Assembly (NCBI GenBank): GCA_040506275.1
Contig: JBEVXD010000002.1
Coordinates: 1 to 64,000 of the forward strand
Length of the DNA: 64,000 bases
Direction: 5' to 3'
Source: Thiodiazotropha sp040506275
Lineage (GTDB): Bacteria; Pseudomonadota; Gammaproteobacteria; Chromatiales; Chromatiaceae
The position numbers were made by a program, and so were the translations under genes. This document shows positions 33,355 through 42,766 of this stretch, piece by piece (the stretch's first letter is position 1; the number at the start of each line of letters is the position of its first letter). The notes beneath the pieces were generated by a model. The model was given only the letters and a program-made list of their open reading frames with translations, was not told the DNA's origin and did no database searches.

Positions 33355-35913
33355 ATGAGTAGTCGAAGAAGTGCTAAGTGGCAAGCCAAGTTAGCAGCTG
33401 TTCCTTTGCCCGCACTCTCTCTATTTGTAGGCATATTCTGCGGATTGGTGATGTGGTTGGTACTGGAGCCAATTCAGGATGAGCGTCTGGCAAAAGTGTT
33501 TCACCACGAGCTGGTCAGCAGGCTGGATGTTCGGGCGGTAGAGACTCGTTTCCGTTTCGAGCAGTTTTTACAAGAGTGGCAATATATTGGAAACGGCTTA
33601 TCGAACCACTGGCGGATAAAAAAATATCTCAATTCCCCCTTATGGAAAGAGAATCAATCTGAAGATGCTGAGATAATCCAACATAATATGGTCCCGGAAT
33701 GGCTTGATCCTGAAAGCCCTAAACTCAGTACCATAGAACCCAATCAGGTAGTGCTGTTCAACAATCGGGCCACACCAATAGAACTTTATCTAAAGCAGCC
33801 TCTCTCTTTCGATCTCGATCAGCTGTTCGAATTCTACTCTGGACGAAACGAGACGCTGATTACTCTGATAGATCAGCAACCTTTCTTACTTGTCTGGTCA
33901 AATGTCTCCTATAAAAAAGAAGATATGGCAGCAGTGCTGTTGCTGATCGTGCCTGTGGATGAGCATTTTCTATTAGAATCACAAAGCATGTCTCATGATA
34001 CAGATACAATAATTGCGTTAATTGATGCCAATTCATTGAAGCTGTTAGGCAGTACCAATCAGGAAATTATACCGATGGACTCTCTGCTCAACGATTGGCA
34101 AGAAAAATATCTTCTTACATCCCAGGCCATAACACGCTTTCAGTCTATGGAGCAGAATCTTTTGTTTACCACTATGGTCTCCCGGGATGCAGTGGAAAAG
34201 ACAATCCATAATATTACCGAGTTAGCCCAACAGGATAGATTTATTGCCGCTTTGGTATATATCACGGTATTTTCAGTAATCTTCTATTTGATTTCTGCAA
34301 AGATCAGTCATGTTTTAATGCGTATTTCCCGCTTCGGGCAGCAGGCGTTGGGGATCGAACAACCCGTATTTAAGAAGGGGAATCAATTACTGCTTTTGGA
34401 AGATTGGGTAAAAGCGTTTTTTCGACAATTGATCAGTGCCCGCGATTCGCTCCGCAGTAAACAGGAAGAACGTTTGCGTGAAACGGAGGTGTTAAAGAGT
34501 GCATTATTTGACAACTCCATGGTTTCTATCATTACCCTGAATCAAGAGGGGATTGTCGTTGAAGTAAATGGCACGGCGATCAAAACATTCGGCTACAACA
34601 GGAATCAATTGATAGGGCGCCATCTCGAAGAGATGGTAATCCAGCCTAATGACCAGGTACGCTTTCGTGCCATGCTCAGTGGTTGCCTCAGTATGAGTTC
34701 ACCAAGCAGTTCTTGTAGAGGTCAACCCATGCAGGCGACGACTGTTAATGGGGAAGAGAAGTCAGTCGAGTGTTCAGTCATTTCCATTCATCTACAAGAG
34801 CAAACAGTTTTCAATGTATATTTGCGTGATATTTCCGGAAAAAAACAGGCGCAACGTGAAATTACCAGTCTGGCAAAACTGGCAAGTGAGAACCCAAGTC
34901 CTGTAATTCGAGTCAACAAGCGTGGTGTCATCCTCTATGCCAATGCTGCCAGTGAGCCACTACTGCAATATTGGGATTGTGAGCGGGGTCAGACTCTTCC
35001 TCTTTACTGGAAAAATCTTGTAGCCAGTTCGTTCAAGGAAGGGGTGACAAAAGAGTATGAAGTTAATCTTGAGAATCAGATATTCTCTTTACAGCTGGCA
35101 CCTATTCTTGAACTTGAATATGTCAATATTTATGGCAGGGACTTCACCAGAATGCGCTTGGCTGAGATGCAGAGCCGACAACATCAATCTGAACTGGTCC
35201 ATGTTTGTCGCCTCAGTACTATGGGTGAGATGTCAACTGGCCTGGCTCATGAGCTCAACCAGCCACTCTCTGCAATTATTAATTTCGCCAGTGGTTGTGT
35301 ACGCCGTTTACAGTCTGGTAAAGGTGGTGAACCCGAAATAATTGATGCAATAGCTCAGATAACTGCTCAGGCAGAGCGTGCTGGAGAGATTATCAAAAGA
35401 TTAAGAACCTTAGTGGGTAAGAGGCCGCATGAACATGAGGCGGTCAATCTGAATCATCTCGTACTGGAAGTGGCTTCATTTATCGAATTTGAGGCTAACA
35501 GGCAAAATGTAGAGGTCTCTCTTCAGCTTTCTGAGGGGGCTCTACCGGTAAAAGTCGACTTGGTGCAGATAGAGCAGGTTATGTTGAATTTAGTACGCAA
35601 TGCCATTGATGCCATGAAACAAGTTGATCGGAATCAACGGAGACTCATACTAAAAACCGCTAGAATGGGTATCCGGGATGCACAAGTCATGGTTCAGGAT
35701 AGTGGCACAGGCATACCAGCCAAAACACAGAAACATCTGTTCGATGCTTTCTTTTCCACTAAAAAGAGTGGAATGGGTATGGGTCTACCAATCAGTCAGA
35801 AAATTATGCAGGATCACAAGGGATTGATTGAAGTGGAATCTGAATATGGAAAAGGTGCAACTTTTAGGTTGATCCTTCCTTCTGATCCTGCACTAGAATT
35901 ACCAGGTTTTTAG
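33355..35913 (+). CDS. FixL/TodS-type PAS sensor histidine kinase
   Basis: An 852-residue kinase from ATG 33355, preceded by ggaagg. Membrane segments near 19-40 and 296-316 bracket an extracytoplasmic sensor of about 255 residues. A linker and two PAS-like domains follow (about 378-500 with EVNGTAIKTFGYNRNQLIGR, and about 515-600). The HisKA box is MGEMSTGLAHELNQPLSAI with phosphoacceptor His632, the FixL-type form; then N box MLNLVRNAIDAMK, G1 QDSGTGIP and G2 GMGMGLPISQKI. It is adjacent to and 2 bases from a FixJ-like regulator, so they form one system. The cytoplasmic PAS domains show no obvious heme histidine signature; the signal is unknown. Confidence 0.9.
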   Translation: MSSRRSAKWQAKLAAVPLPALSLFVGIFCGLVMWLVLEPIQDERLAKVFHHELVSRLDVRAVETRFRFEQFLQEWQYIGNGLSNHWRIKKYLNSPLWKENQSEDAEIIQHNMVPEWLDPESPKLSTIEPNQVVLFNNRATPIELYLKQPLSFDLDQLFEFYSGRNETLITLIDQQPFLLVWSNVSYKKEDMAAVLLLIVPVDEHFLLESQSMSHDTDTIIALIDANSLKLLGSTNQEIIPMDSLLNDWQEKYLLTSQAITRFQSMEQNLLFTTMVSRDAVEKTIHNITELAQQDRFIAALVYITVFSVIFYLISAKISHVLMRISRFGQQALGIEQPVFKKGNQLLLLEDWVKAFFRQLISARDSLRSKQEERLRETEVLKSALFDNSMVSIITLNQEGIVVEVNGTAIKTFGYNRNQLIGRHLEEMVIQPNDQVRFRAMLSGCLSMSSPSSSCRGQPMQATTVNGEEKSVECSVISIHLQEQTVFNVYLRDISGKKQAQREITSLAKLASENPSPVIRVNKRGVILYANAASEPLLQYWDCERGQTLPLYWKNLVASSFKEGVTKEYEVNLENQIFSLQLAPILELEYVNIYGRDFTRMRLAEMQSRQHQSELVHVCRLSTMGEMSTGLAHELNQPLSAIINFASGCVRRLQSGKGGEPEIIDAIAQITAQAERAGEIIKRLRTLVGKRPHEHEAVNLNHLVLEVASFIEFEANRQNVEVSLQLSEGALPVKVDLVQIEQVMLNLVRNAIDAMKQVDRNQRRLILKTARMGIRDAQVMVQDSGTGIPAKTQKHLFDAFFSTKKSGMGMGLPISQKIMQDHKGLIEVESEYGKGATFRLILPSDPALELPGF

Positions 35914-35915
35914 TC

Positions 35916-36548
35916 ATGAGTAATAGATCGACAGTATTTGTAGTGGATGATGATCAGGCGATGAGAAATTCCCTGAAATGGTTGATTGAATCGGTCTCCA
36001 TGCAGGTGGAGACCTTTGAATCTGCTAATGCGTTCATTCAATCCTACTATCCCGGGCGATCCGGATGCCTGTTGCTGGATGTGCGTATGCCCGGTATGAG
36101 TGGTTTGGAGTTGCAGGAGTATCTGAAAGTCAATCAGATTGCGATACCGGTAATTATTATTACCGGACACGGCGATGTGCCAATGGCTGTTAGAGCGATG
36201 AAGGCTGGGGCAGTGGATTTTATTGAAAAGCCCTTCAACGATGAATTGTTACTTGAAAGTATTCGCCATGCCATGGCCGTAGATGCAAAACAGCGTGATA
36301 TGCAGTCACAGCGTGCCGAAATAGCAACAAGATTAGCGCGATTGACCCCTCGTGAACATGAGGTGATGATCATGGTCACCAATGGCAAAGCGAACAAAGA
36401 GATCGCTACCAGTCTTGGTGTGAGTTCCAAAACAGTTGAAGCGCATCGGGCAAGAGTGATGGAAAAAATGGAGGCTGAGTCCCTGGCCGAGCTGGTAAGA
36501 ATGGCAATTAATGCCAATTTGACTTTGACAGAGCCTGCTGAAGAGTAA
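35916..36548 (+). CDS. FixJ/NarL-type response regulator
   Basis: A 210-residue regulator. Receiver: DDD at 11-13 in VFVVDDDQAM, phospho-acceptor Asp55 in LLLDVRMPGMSG, Thr84 in IIITGHGDVPMAV, Lys105 in DFIEKPF. The C-terminal LuxR helix-turn-helix shows LTPREHEVMIMVTNGKANKE and VSSKTVEAHRARVMEKM. The TGHGDVPMAV stretch is typical of FixJ/TtrR/DctR-like proteins. It is co-transcribed with the kinase and followed at once by the UMF1 transporter gene, which may be a target or simply in the same operon. Confidence 0.93.
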   Translation: MSNRSTVFVVDDDQAMRNSLKWLIESVSMQVETFESANAFIQSYYPGRSGCLLLDVRMPGMSGLELQEYLKVNQIAIPVIIITGHGDVPMAVRAMKAGAVDFIEKPFNDELLLESIRHAMAVDAKQRDMQSQRAEIATRLARLTPREHEVMIMVTNGKANKEIATSLGVSSKTVEAHRARVMEKMEAESLAELVRMAINANLTLTEPAEE

Positions 36549-36549
36549 T

Positions 36550-37839
36550 TTGGTGCAAAACGATCCGAATAAACCACTCCTGAAGCAACCGGCCACACTC
36601 TCCTGGACACTCTACGACTGGGCTAATTCTGCATTTGCCACGACTGTAATGGCAGGTTTCTTTCCAGTATTTTTCAAACAATACTGGAGTGTAGGTATCG
36701 CTGCCACTGAATCGACATTCAGACTTGGCATGGCCAATTCCCTGGCAAGTATTGTAATTGTTTGTATGGCACCGTTTTTAGGAGCACTAGCTGATCAGGC
36801 AGGTGCAAAGAAGCGTTTTTTACTCTTTTTTGCCGCGATGGGCATTGTCATGACCGGTGCTCTCTATCTGGTTGCTTCAGGGAACTGGGTAATGGCCTTG
36901 ATACTCTACGGCTTGGGTCTGCTTGGCTTCATGGGAGGGAATGTCTTCTATGATGCACTACTGATCTCTGTAACAGAAAAAAAGCACTATGATCGGGTCT
37001 CCGCCTATGGATATGCCTTTGGCTATTTAGGAGGAGGTCTACTATTCACCTTTAATGTATTGATGACACTCTATCCAGAATTTTTCGGTCTGGCCGATGC
37101 GGCACAGGCAGTAAAGCTATCATTTATCAGTGTGGCGCTTTGGTGGGGTCTCTTTTCCATACCTCTGTTTCTGTTCGTAGACGAGCCTCCCGGTCCCGCA
37201 CCTAAGAAAGGTTGGGTTTCTGCCAGTGTGCGTCAATTGATCGAAACATTCGCTCGCATACGAAATCTACGCATGACTTTTCTGTTTTTACTGGCCTATT
37301 GGTGTTACATCGATGGCGTGGATACCATTGTCAGAATGGCAGTGGATTTTGGGCTTTCAATCGGTTTTGATGCCAATAACCTAATGGTTGCTCTGTTGAT
37401 AACTCAATTTGTCGGCTTTCCAGCGGCACTTGGTTTTGCTTCGATTGCAGCAAGACGCGGGGCTAAACAGGGGATAATGATAGCTATTTTTATCTATCTT
37501 TTGATCCTTGTTTGGGCATATCAAATGGAAGCAGTCTGGGAGTTCTACATGCTGGCAATTGCCATCGGTCTGGTACAAGGTGGTATTCAGGCTCTGTCCC
37601 GCTCTCTCTATGCCTGTCTGATACCCCATAATCAATCAGCTGAGTTCTTTGGCTTCTATAACATGTTGGGAAAATTTGCAGCGGTACTCGGTCCAATGAT
37701 GATGGGATGGGTTGGGGTATTGACTGGCAGTACGCGAATTTCAATCCTATCCGTTGGTATACTGTTTATTATTGGCGGAATCCTTTTAAGCATGGTGGAT
37801 GTGAAAGCGGGTGCACAAGCAGCACAGGAATTGGAATAG
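36550..37839 (+). CDS. UMF1-type MFS transporter
   Basis: A 429-residue protein with about 12 membrane helices. The start TLSWTLYDWANSAFATTVMA is diagnostic for the UMF1 (Atg22-like) branch of the major facilitator superfamily, and GALADQAGAKKRFLLFF holds the loop 2-3 motif. Substrate is unknown; family members are implicated in amino-acid or metabolite efflux. The start is TTG at 36550 or GTG at 36553, one or four bases after the regulator stop, so it probably belongs to the two-component operon. It is followed by cmoA after 6 bases. Confidence 0.88.
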   Translation: MVQNDPNKPLLKQPATLSWTLYDWANSAFATTVMAGFFPVFFKQYWSVGIAATESTFRLGMANSLASIVIVCMAPFLGALADQAGAKKRFLLFFAAMGIVMTGALYLVASGNWVMALILYGLGLLGFMGGNVFYDALLISVTEKKHYDRVSAYGYAFGYLGGGLLFTFNVLMTLYPEFFGLADAAQAVKLSFISVALWWGLFSIPLFLFVDEPPGPAPKKGWVSASVRQLIETFARIRNLRMTFLFLLAYWCYIDGVDTIVRMAVDFGLSIGFDANNLMVALLITQFVGFPAALGFASIAARRGAKQGIMIAIFIYLLILVWAYQMEAVWEFYMLAIAIGLVQGGIQALSRSLYACLIPHNQSAEFFGFYNMLGKFAAVLGPMMMGWVGVLTGSTRISILSVGILFIIGGILLSMVDVKAGAQAAQELE

Positions 37840-37845
37840 ATCCCG

Positions 37846-38574
37846 GTGATAAACAAAGACGATATCTATGCCGATGTGCAGCAGGTTATTCCCGGTTTTG
37901 TATTTGACGAGCGGGTAGCGCAAGTCTTTCCTGACATGATTAATCGCTCGGTACCCGGTTACGGGACGATCATCAATATGATCGGTACGCTGGCAAGCAA
38001 ATGGGTGAGCCGAGGAACAAACTGTTATGACCTGGGCTGCTCCTTGGGTGCAGCCAGCCTAGCGGTTTGTTACTCAACGCCACATCAGGAGTATCAATTA
38101 TTTGCCGTGGATAACTCCATCGCGATGTTGCAACAGGCATCCAAGCGACTCTCCACCGATGTAGATGACTATCCAATCCAATTGGTATGCTCAGATGTGC
38201 GTGACGTTGTCATTCAAAATGCATCCATGGTGATCCTCAATTTTACACTGCAATTTATCCCAGCAAGAGACCGGGAACAGTTTATAGAACAGATCTATAA
38301 CGGCATGCTGGAGAAGGGGTTACTGGTTTTATCTGAAAAGATCGCTTTACCTGATGCAGTCTCTCAGGATCTGTTCACCGAGATGCATCACAATTTCAAA
38401 AAAGCACAAGGTTATACCGATCTGGAGATCAGTCAGAAACGTACTGCTTTGGAAAATGTATTGATTCCTGAAACCCTCGAGCGTCATAAAGCTCGGCTTG
38501 AGAAAGTTGGTTTTACAACAGTGACAGTCTGGTTTCAGTGCTTTAATTTTGTTTCATTACTGGCAATAAAATGA
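37846..38574 (+). CDS. cmoA: Carboxy-S-adenosyl-L-methionine synthase
   Basis: A 242-residue SAM-dependent enzyme that makes carboxy-SAM from SAM and prephenate for the cmo5U34 wobble modification. Motifs: DIYADVQQVIPGFVFDERVA, PDMINRSVPGY, CYDLGCSLGAASLAV for SAM binding, and NFTLQFIP. It begins with GTG at 37846 and overlaps cmoB by 4 bases (ATGA), the usual pair. Confidence 0.96.
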   Translation: MINKDDIYADVQQVIPGFVFDERVAQVFPDMINRSVPGYGTIINMIGTLASKWVSRGTNCYDLGCSLGAASLAVCYSTPHQEYQLFAVDNSIAMLQQASKRLSTDVDDYPIQLVCSDVRDVVIQNASMVILNFTLQFIPARDREQFIEQIYNGMLEKGLLVLSEKIALPDAVSQDLFTEMHHNFKKAQGYTDLEISQKRTALENVLIPETLERHKARLEKVGFTTVTVWFQCFNFVSLLAIK

Positions 38575-39554
38575 AGTACAACTGGCAATGGTGTGAATCC
38601 TATTGGGATCACCCTTTAGGGGCCTGGTTAAAGAACCTTCCCCAACAAGTCTCCACAATTTGGAGCGATCAACCTCATGGCGATATGGCAAAGTGGCGTG
38701 AGGCACTACAGATGTTACCCGAGGTGTCTGTTACCAAGATCGACTTTAAGTCAGGTCATGTTATTGCCGGTGGAGGTTACGATTGCAATGATGAACAGCT
38801 GGCTCAGCTCCAATCTGCATTGCACATGCTGCATCCCTGGCGCAAAGGACCCTACCAGATATGTGGTATCGATCTCGATACAGAATGGCGTTCGGACTTA
38901 AAGTGGAATCGTTTGAAAGAGCATGTCTCACCTCTGAAAAACCGCGTAGTTCTGGATGTGGGGTGTGGTAACGGTTACCACCTTTGGCGTATCTTCGGAG
39001 AGGGTGCAGAGCGGGTTATCGGAATAGACCCCACTCAACTGTTCAATATGCAATTTGAACTATTGAAGCATTTTGTCGGAGAGCAGTTTCCTGTTCATCT
39101 GTTCCCTTTGGGTATTGAGCAACTACCTGCAGATTTAAAGGCATTTGATACGGTTTTCTCAATGGGTGTCTTTTATCATCGTCAATCACCATTTGCACAT
39201 CTAAATGAACTTAAAGGTGCACTACGTCAAGGTGGTGAGTTGGTTCTTGAAACTCTGGTAATAGAGGGGGGAAGGGGAGAGGTTCTGGTTCCGGAAGGGC
39301 GCTATGCGAAGATGCGGAATGTCTGGTTCATACCGACAGTTGAGACACTCATGGCCTGGTTAAAACGAGCAGGCTTCAGTGATATTGAATTGGTAGATGT
39401 ATCGAAAACCACGGGACAAGAACAGAGATCGACGGAGTGGATGCGATTCGAGTCCCTAAAGGACTTTTTGGATCCATCTGACCCTGACTACACCATTGAA
39501 GGGTACCCGGCACCACGTCGCGGGATTTTGGTGGCGAAAAAAAATAGGGGCTGA
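38571..39554 (+). CDS. cmoB: tRNA U34 carboxymethyltransferase
   Basis: A 327-residue enzyme that transfers the carboxymethyl group from carboxy-SAM to ho5U34 in tRNA. Motifs: RKGPYQICGIDLDTEWRSDL, VLDVGCGNGYHLWRI for the cofactor, GIDPTQLFNMQFELLK, FSMGVFYHRQSP and WFIPTVETLMAWLKRAG. Length and order match the family. Its ATG overlaps the cmoA stop. Confidence 0.96.
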   Translation: MKYNWQWCESYWDHPLGAWLKNLPQQVSTIWSDQPHGDMAKWREALQMLPEVSVTKIDFKSGHVIAGGGYDCNDEQLAQLQSALHMLHPWRKGPYQICGIDLDTEWRSDLKWNRLKEHVSPLKNRVVLDVGCGNGYHLWRIFGEGAERVIGIDPTQLFNMQFELLKHFVGEQFPVHLFPLGIEQLPADLKAFDTVFSMGVFYHRQSPFAHLNELKGALRQGGELVLETLVIEGGRGEVLVPEGRYAKMRNVWFIPTVETLMAWLKRAGFSDIELVDVSKTTGQEQRSTEWMRFESLKDFLDPSDPDYTIEGYPAPRRGILVAKKNRG

Positions 39555-39765
39555 AGCAAGTCTGATCCTGACGCTGTGCCTACTCAAAACTCTAATCCAG
39601 AATAGGTGGAAATAACCTGGATAGATTTACCAATCACCCCTTAAACGAAGTTCTAAACACAAGAGAACATGAAACTAGATTGCTTCGTCGATAAGTCTTC
39701 TATCTACTGGCAAGTGGTTTCATGCCACTTAGTATGTAAGTGGATTAAGAAAAAAAATAGATAGG

Positions 39766-39785
39766 AATTACCCCAGTTAGGGTTT
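39766..39785. promoter_or_regulatory. CCCTA-palindrome motif, copy 1
   Basis: On the minus strand this reads aaaccctaactggggtaatt, matching 18 of 20 bases with aaaccctagctagggtaatt at 50848-50867. It is nearly palindromic (CCCTA/GGGTA). It lies in the cmoB-osmC gap, not close upstream of a gene. Candidate regulator site or repeat fragment. Confidence 0.4.
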
Positions 39786-39831
39786 CCCCTAGCGGGCCGT
39801 ACGGTAGATCCGGCCCAAAGGGAGCCACACT

Positions 39832-39907
39832 ACTGGGCCAATTTTGCAGCGCACTTTTTGGGAAGGGCATGTCATACCAGATAAAGCGCACCTTGCCTTG
39901 GCCCAGT
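39832..39907. other. Inverted pair in the cmoB-osmC gap
   Basis: actgggccaa (39832-39841) is the perfect complement of ttggcccagt (39898-39907), about 56 bases apart. Between them are two gcgcac words. The pair could bound a small mobile relic or form a long stem at the convergent end of cmoB and osmC. No gene is seen in 39555-39922. Confidence 0.4.
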
Positions 39908-39922
39908 GGATCCTAACAAGAT

Positions 39923-40315
39923 CTATTCAATGGCGATGGTGAATTCTGGTGCGGTATGCATGTGCCTTTTTACAGCACAAAGTTCCATGGCTCTGATAAT
40001 GCCACTGCGGTATCGTTCAGGAAAATCATTGGGCAGTGTCAGATGAAAAATGATGCTTCCGATCATCTTCTTCTTTTCATCTTCGATACACTCCATTTTC
40101 AGCGCCAGCCCATCGGTGGAAAGCTGACGGGATTCACAAAAGTTCCAAGCGAAAATACCAGCACAGGTTGCCAGAGAAGCCAGAAACAGATCAAAAGGGG
40201 CAGGAGCACTGGCCTCACCCCCATATTTAGCCGGTTGATCCGTCTCTATGGTAAAGCCAGCGACTTGGGCTTGAATACGTTTACCGCCAGTGAAACTGAC
40301 CTCTACAGGATTCAT
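39923..40315 (-). CDS. OsmC-family redox protein
   Basis: A 130-residue OsmC-fold protein. It has GGKRIQAQVAGFTIETDQPA, the domain core AFDLFLASLATCAG-like segment (PFDLFLASLATCAGIFAWNF) with the first conserved cysteine, and the second cysteine in RAMELCAVKRHMH. Proteins of this fold reduce organic hydroperoxides by a Cys pair. The gene follows the lipoamide-dehydrogenase-like gene by 14 bases, so electrons could come from that flavoprotein, in keeping with the lipoyl-dependent reduction known for Ohr/OsmC proteins. Confidence 0.88.
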   Translation of the reverse strand: MNPVEVSFTGGKRIQAQVAGFTIETDQPAKYGGEASAPAPFDLFLASLATCAGIFAWNFCESRQLSTDGLALKMECIEDEKKKMIGSIIFHLTLPNDFPERYRSGIIRAMELCAVKRHMHTAPEFTIAIE

Positions 40316-40329
40316 ACTCTTACTCCAGG

Positions 40330-41736
40330 TTATAGAGGATAAAGTTCTTTGATTGGCCCAGTGTTTTTAGTTTCAACCTGAGCATAGAGATTGTTGAGTG
40401 CAGCCTGTAGTGCCTCTTCTATTACCGGGTGATAGAAGGGCATGCGGATCAGGTCACCTACGCTGAGCTGCTGTGAGACAGCCCAATTCAATAGATGAGC
40501 AAGGTTTTCCCCACGGGTTGTAATCATCTCCGCTCCCAGCATGAGCCCGGTCGCTTTATCGGCGTAGACGCGAATGATTCCCCGGTTCTGCCCCATGATC
40601 TGGGCACGTCCAACTGGTGCAAGTTTGACCTCGCCAATGGCAGTTTTGTCCAGGTCCAATTCCTGAAAACGCTTACCAACAAGACATATATTGGGGTCAC
40701 AGAAGTTGATTGCCAATGGGACCTTTCTTTTGAACCCCTGAACCTCAGAGTGGGATGCGTTATAACCTGCAATTTTTCCTTCATCTCCCGCTTCATGAAG
40801 GATAGGACGTTCACCATTCAAATCACCTGCAATGAAGATATGTGAATCTCCACACTGCATGGTATTTTGGTTGTATACCGGGACGCCTTTGGAATCGAGT
40901 TCTATGCCTGCGTTTTTCAGCGCCAGGCCTTCTATGTTCGGCGTACGCCCCAGGCTGGCCAATACTTTGTCGACAACAACTGACTGCTCTCCAGCAGTGA
41001 CTCTGAGTTGGTTGCCTTCTTCAGAAATTTCAACAGCGTGACCCAGGTGGATTGGGAACTCTCTTTGCATGATCTCAAGCGCAGACTTGGAGACCTCTGG
41101 ATCGCTGGTGCCGCCGATGGTCTGAGCCATATCGAAACCGGTAACTTTAATACCCAGTCGGTTGAGAGACTGGCCTAACTCAAGACCAATTACTCCCAAG
41201 CCGATGACTGCCACCGATTCTGGCAGGTCTTCCAATTCAAAAAAGGTATCAGTGGTTAGGATATTACTCCCAAATACTTCCCAGGCAGGGGGTATCATGG
41301 GTCTTGAGCCTGTTGCGATCACTATTTTGTCTGCGATGACCTGGTCGCCATTATCGAGCTGCAGGGTGTGAGGGTCGATAAACTCTGCATAAGCTTCGAC
41401 AAATTTTTCACCCATGTTATCAGTGCTGTTGGAGAGTACGCGATCGACGAAATTGTCCCGCAGATCCTGAACATGCTCCATGGCCTCAGGAATATCGATG
41501 GTCAGTTCGGCATGCCCATCGACGCCATATCGGTGAAGATGGGTTCGGCGATGGTAATCCTCAGCGACCTGAATCAAGGCTTTTGAGGGCATACAGCCAA
41601 CCCGGGCGCAAGTTGTACCTGGCTCTCCGCCATTAATCAGAAGAAAGCTTTTGCCACTCGGCCCAACCTGACCAGTTGCATTCAATCCAGCGGTGCCGGA
41701 ACCGAGAATAGCGACGTCGACTCGTTTTTCTGCCAC
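40330..41736 (-). CDS. Dihydrolipoyl-dehydrogenase-like flavoprotein
   Basis: A 468-residue pyridine-nucleotide disulfide oxidoreductase. FAD-binding ILGSGTAGLNA near the N terminus, redox pair Cys43 and Cys48 in TTCARVGCMPSKALI, second nucleotide fold VAVIGLGVIGLELGQSL, FAD box HIFIAGDLNG, and the C-terminal active-site FYHPVIEEALQAAL (His and Glu). Most family members of this branch are annotated Lpd-like but stand alone from the 2-oxoacid dehydrogenase genes, as here. It precedes an OsmC-type gene, suggesting a reductase-peroxidase pair; that is inference. Confidence 0.9.
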   Translation of the reverse strand: MAEKRVDVAILGSGTAGLNATGQVGPSGKSFLLINGGEPGTTCARVGCMPSKALIQVAEDYHRRTHLHRYGVDGHAELTIDIPEAMEHVQDLRDNFVDRVLSNSTDNMGEKFVEAYAEFIDPHTLQLDNGDQVIADKIVIATGSRPMIPPAWEVFGSNILTTDTFFELEDLPESVAVIGLGVIGLELGQSLNRLGIKVTGFDMAQTIGGTSDPEVSKSALEIMQREFPIHLGHAVEISEEGNQLRVTAGEQSVVVDKVLASLGRTPNIEGLALKNAGIELDSKGVPVYNQNTMQCGDSHIFIAGDLNGERPILHEAGDEGKIAGYNASHSEVQGFKRKVPLAINFCDPNICLVGKRFQELDLDKTAIGEVKLAPVGRAQIMGQNRGIIRVYADKATGLMLGAEMITTRGENLAHLLNWAVSQQLSVGDLIRMPFYHPVIEEALQAALNNLYAQVETKNTGPIKELYPL

Positions 41737-41883
41737 AGAAATCTCCAGGGGATTTATTGATATGGTGCGGGATTCTAACGGCTTGGCTTTGAAATTTCAG
41801 CTTATATCAGCTTGGGTTTTTTACGCTACACAGAATTAAATGGCATTGATTTCTGCAAGGTTATTCCACTGATTCAGGTTTAA

Positions 41884-41970
41884 TGGTGGGGCATGGCCCC
41901 ACCCTACGCCTTGAATCATCCCACTCCACACACACTGAACTATCGGGTAGGGTGGGGCCATGCCCCACCA
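41884..41970. repeat. 24-bp perfect inverted repeat (GGTGGGGC type)
   Basis: tggtggggcatggccccacc plus ctac (41884-41907) is the exact complement of 41947-41970. Each arm is itself nearly palindromic. It lies in the 565-bp gap 41737-42302, which otherwise shows no gene. Degraded relatives of the ggtggggcc core occur at 54446-54460 and 54645-54660. Confidence 0.8.
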
Positions 41971-42302
41971 ACCAAGGCAAAAAAATACGCCAGATCACCG
42001 CTATTCCACTTACCCCTCTATCTCTTCAGAGGTTGTCTCAAAAGTCCAATAGCAAGGAAAAAATAGTTTTGACACAATCATGAATGAAGTTAATGGAACA
42101 GCTGTGATTCCAACTATTATGTTGGAGTCGTTGAGAATATCTCCTTCGACTCAAACACTACCTTGAAAACCCGCTTTGCAGAAGCAATCACAGACAGGGT
42201 TCACTTGGCCTATTGCTTAAGGCCGTGGGGTCGATTATTTTATTCGTTCAGTGTTCCCAAAAATTATTACAAAATAAAAAAACAGTGTGAGGAGAATTTT
42301 TC

Positions 42303-42761
42303 ATGAAATGGCTACTAACGACCTTATTGATCCCTGGACTCGCCTTAGCTCAACCTCCGGGTTCTGCGGAGGGAAAAATGGATCAGCAACAATATTTTGA
42401 CCAGTCCAAACAGACCATGTTGTCTATGATCAATAAGAGTCTGCCAGCTATGGAGGAGACCAAGACCTGCTTGGGTAAGGCAGGGGATCAGGCGGCTTTC
42501 ACTAAATGTGTTGAGATCATGATGGCGCTGGAAAAAGAGATGCAGGCCAAGATGGGGCATGCAGCCGGGATGCCTGATAATCCACAAGCTCAAGCTAAAC
42601 AGCGCAAAGAGGTCGAGTTTAATGAGCAAAACAAGAGCAATATGCTCAAATTCCTCGATCAATCAATTTTAATGGGAAATACTCTGAAAAAGTGCTTCTC
42701 AACGAGCGAGTCTCCTCAACAGATGCAAAATTGCATGACTGCTGCAAAACCTAAAGCTTGA
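42303..42761 (+). CDS. Secreted small protein with duplicated CX12C helical unit
   Basis: A 152-residue protein with a signal peptide (MKWLLTTLLIPGLALAQPP). The mature part is helical and contains four cysteines at 56, 69, 131 and 144, giving CX12C twice. The segments around MLSMINKSLPAMEETKTCL and MLKFLDQSILMGNTLKKCF can be aligned, which suggests an internal duplication, probably two helical hairpins each closed by a disulfide. A ggag box lies 7 bases upstream of the ATG. I do not recognise the family. A Family A repeat follows directly. Confidence 0.75.
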   Translation: MKWLLTTLLIPGLALAQPPGSAEGKMDQQQYFDQSKQTMLSMINKSLPAMEETKTCLGKAGDQAAFTKCVEIMMALEKEMQAKMGHAAGMPDNPQAQAKQRKEVEFNEQNKSNMLKFLDQSILMGNTLKKCFSTSESPQQMQNCMTAAKPKA

Positions 42762-42766
42762 ACCTG

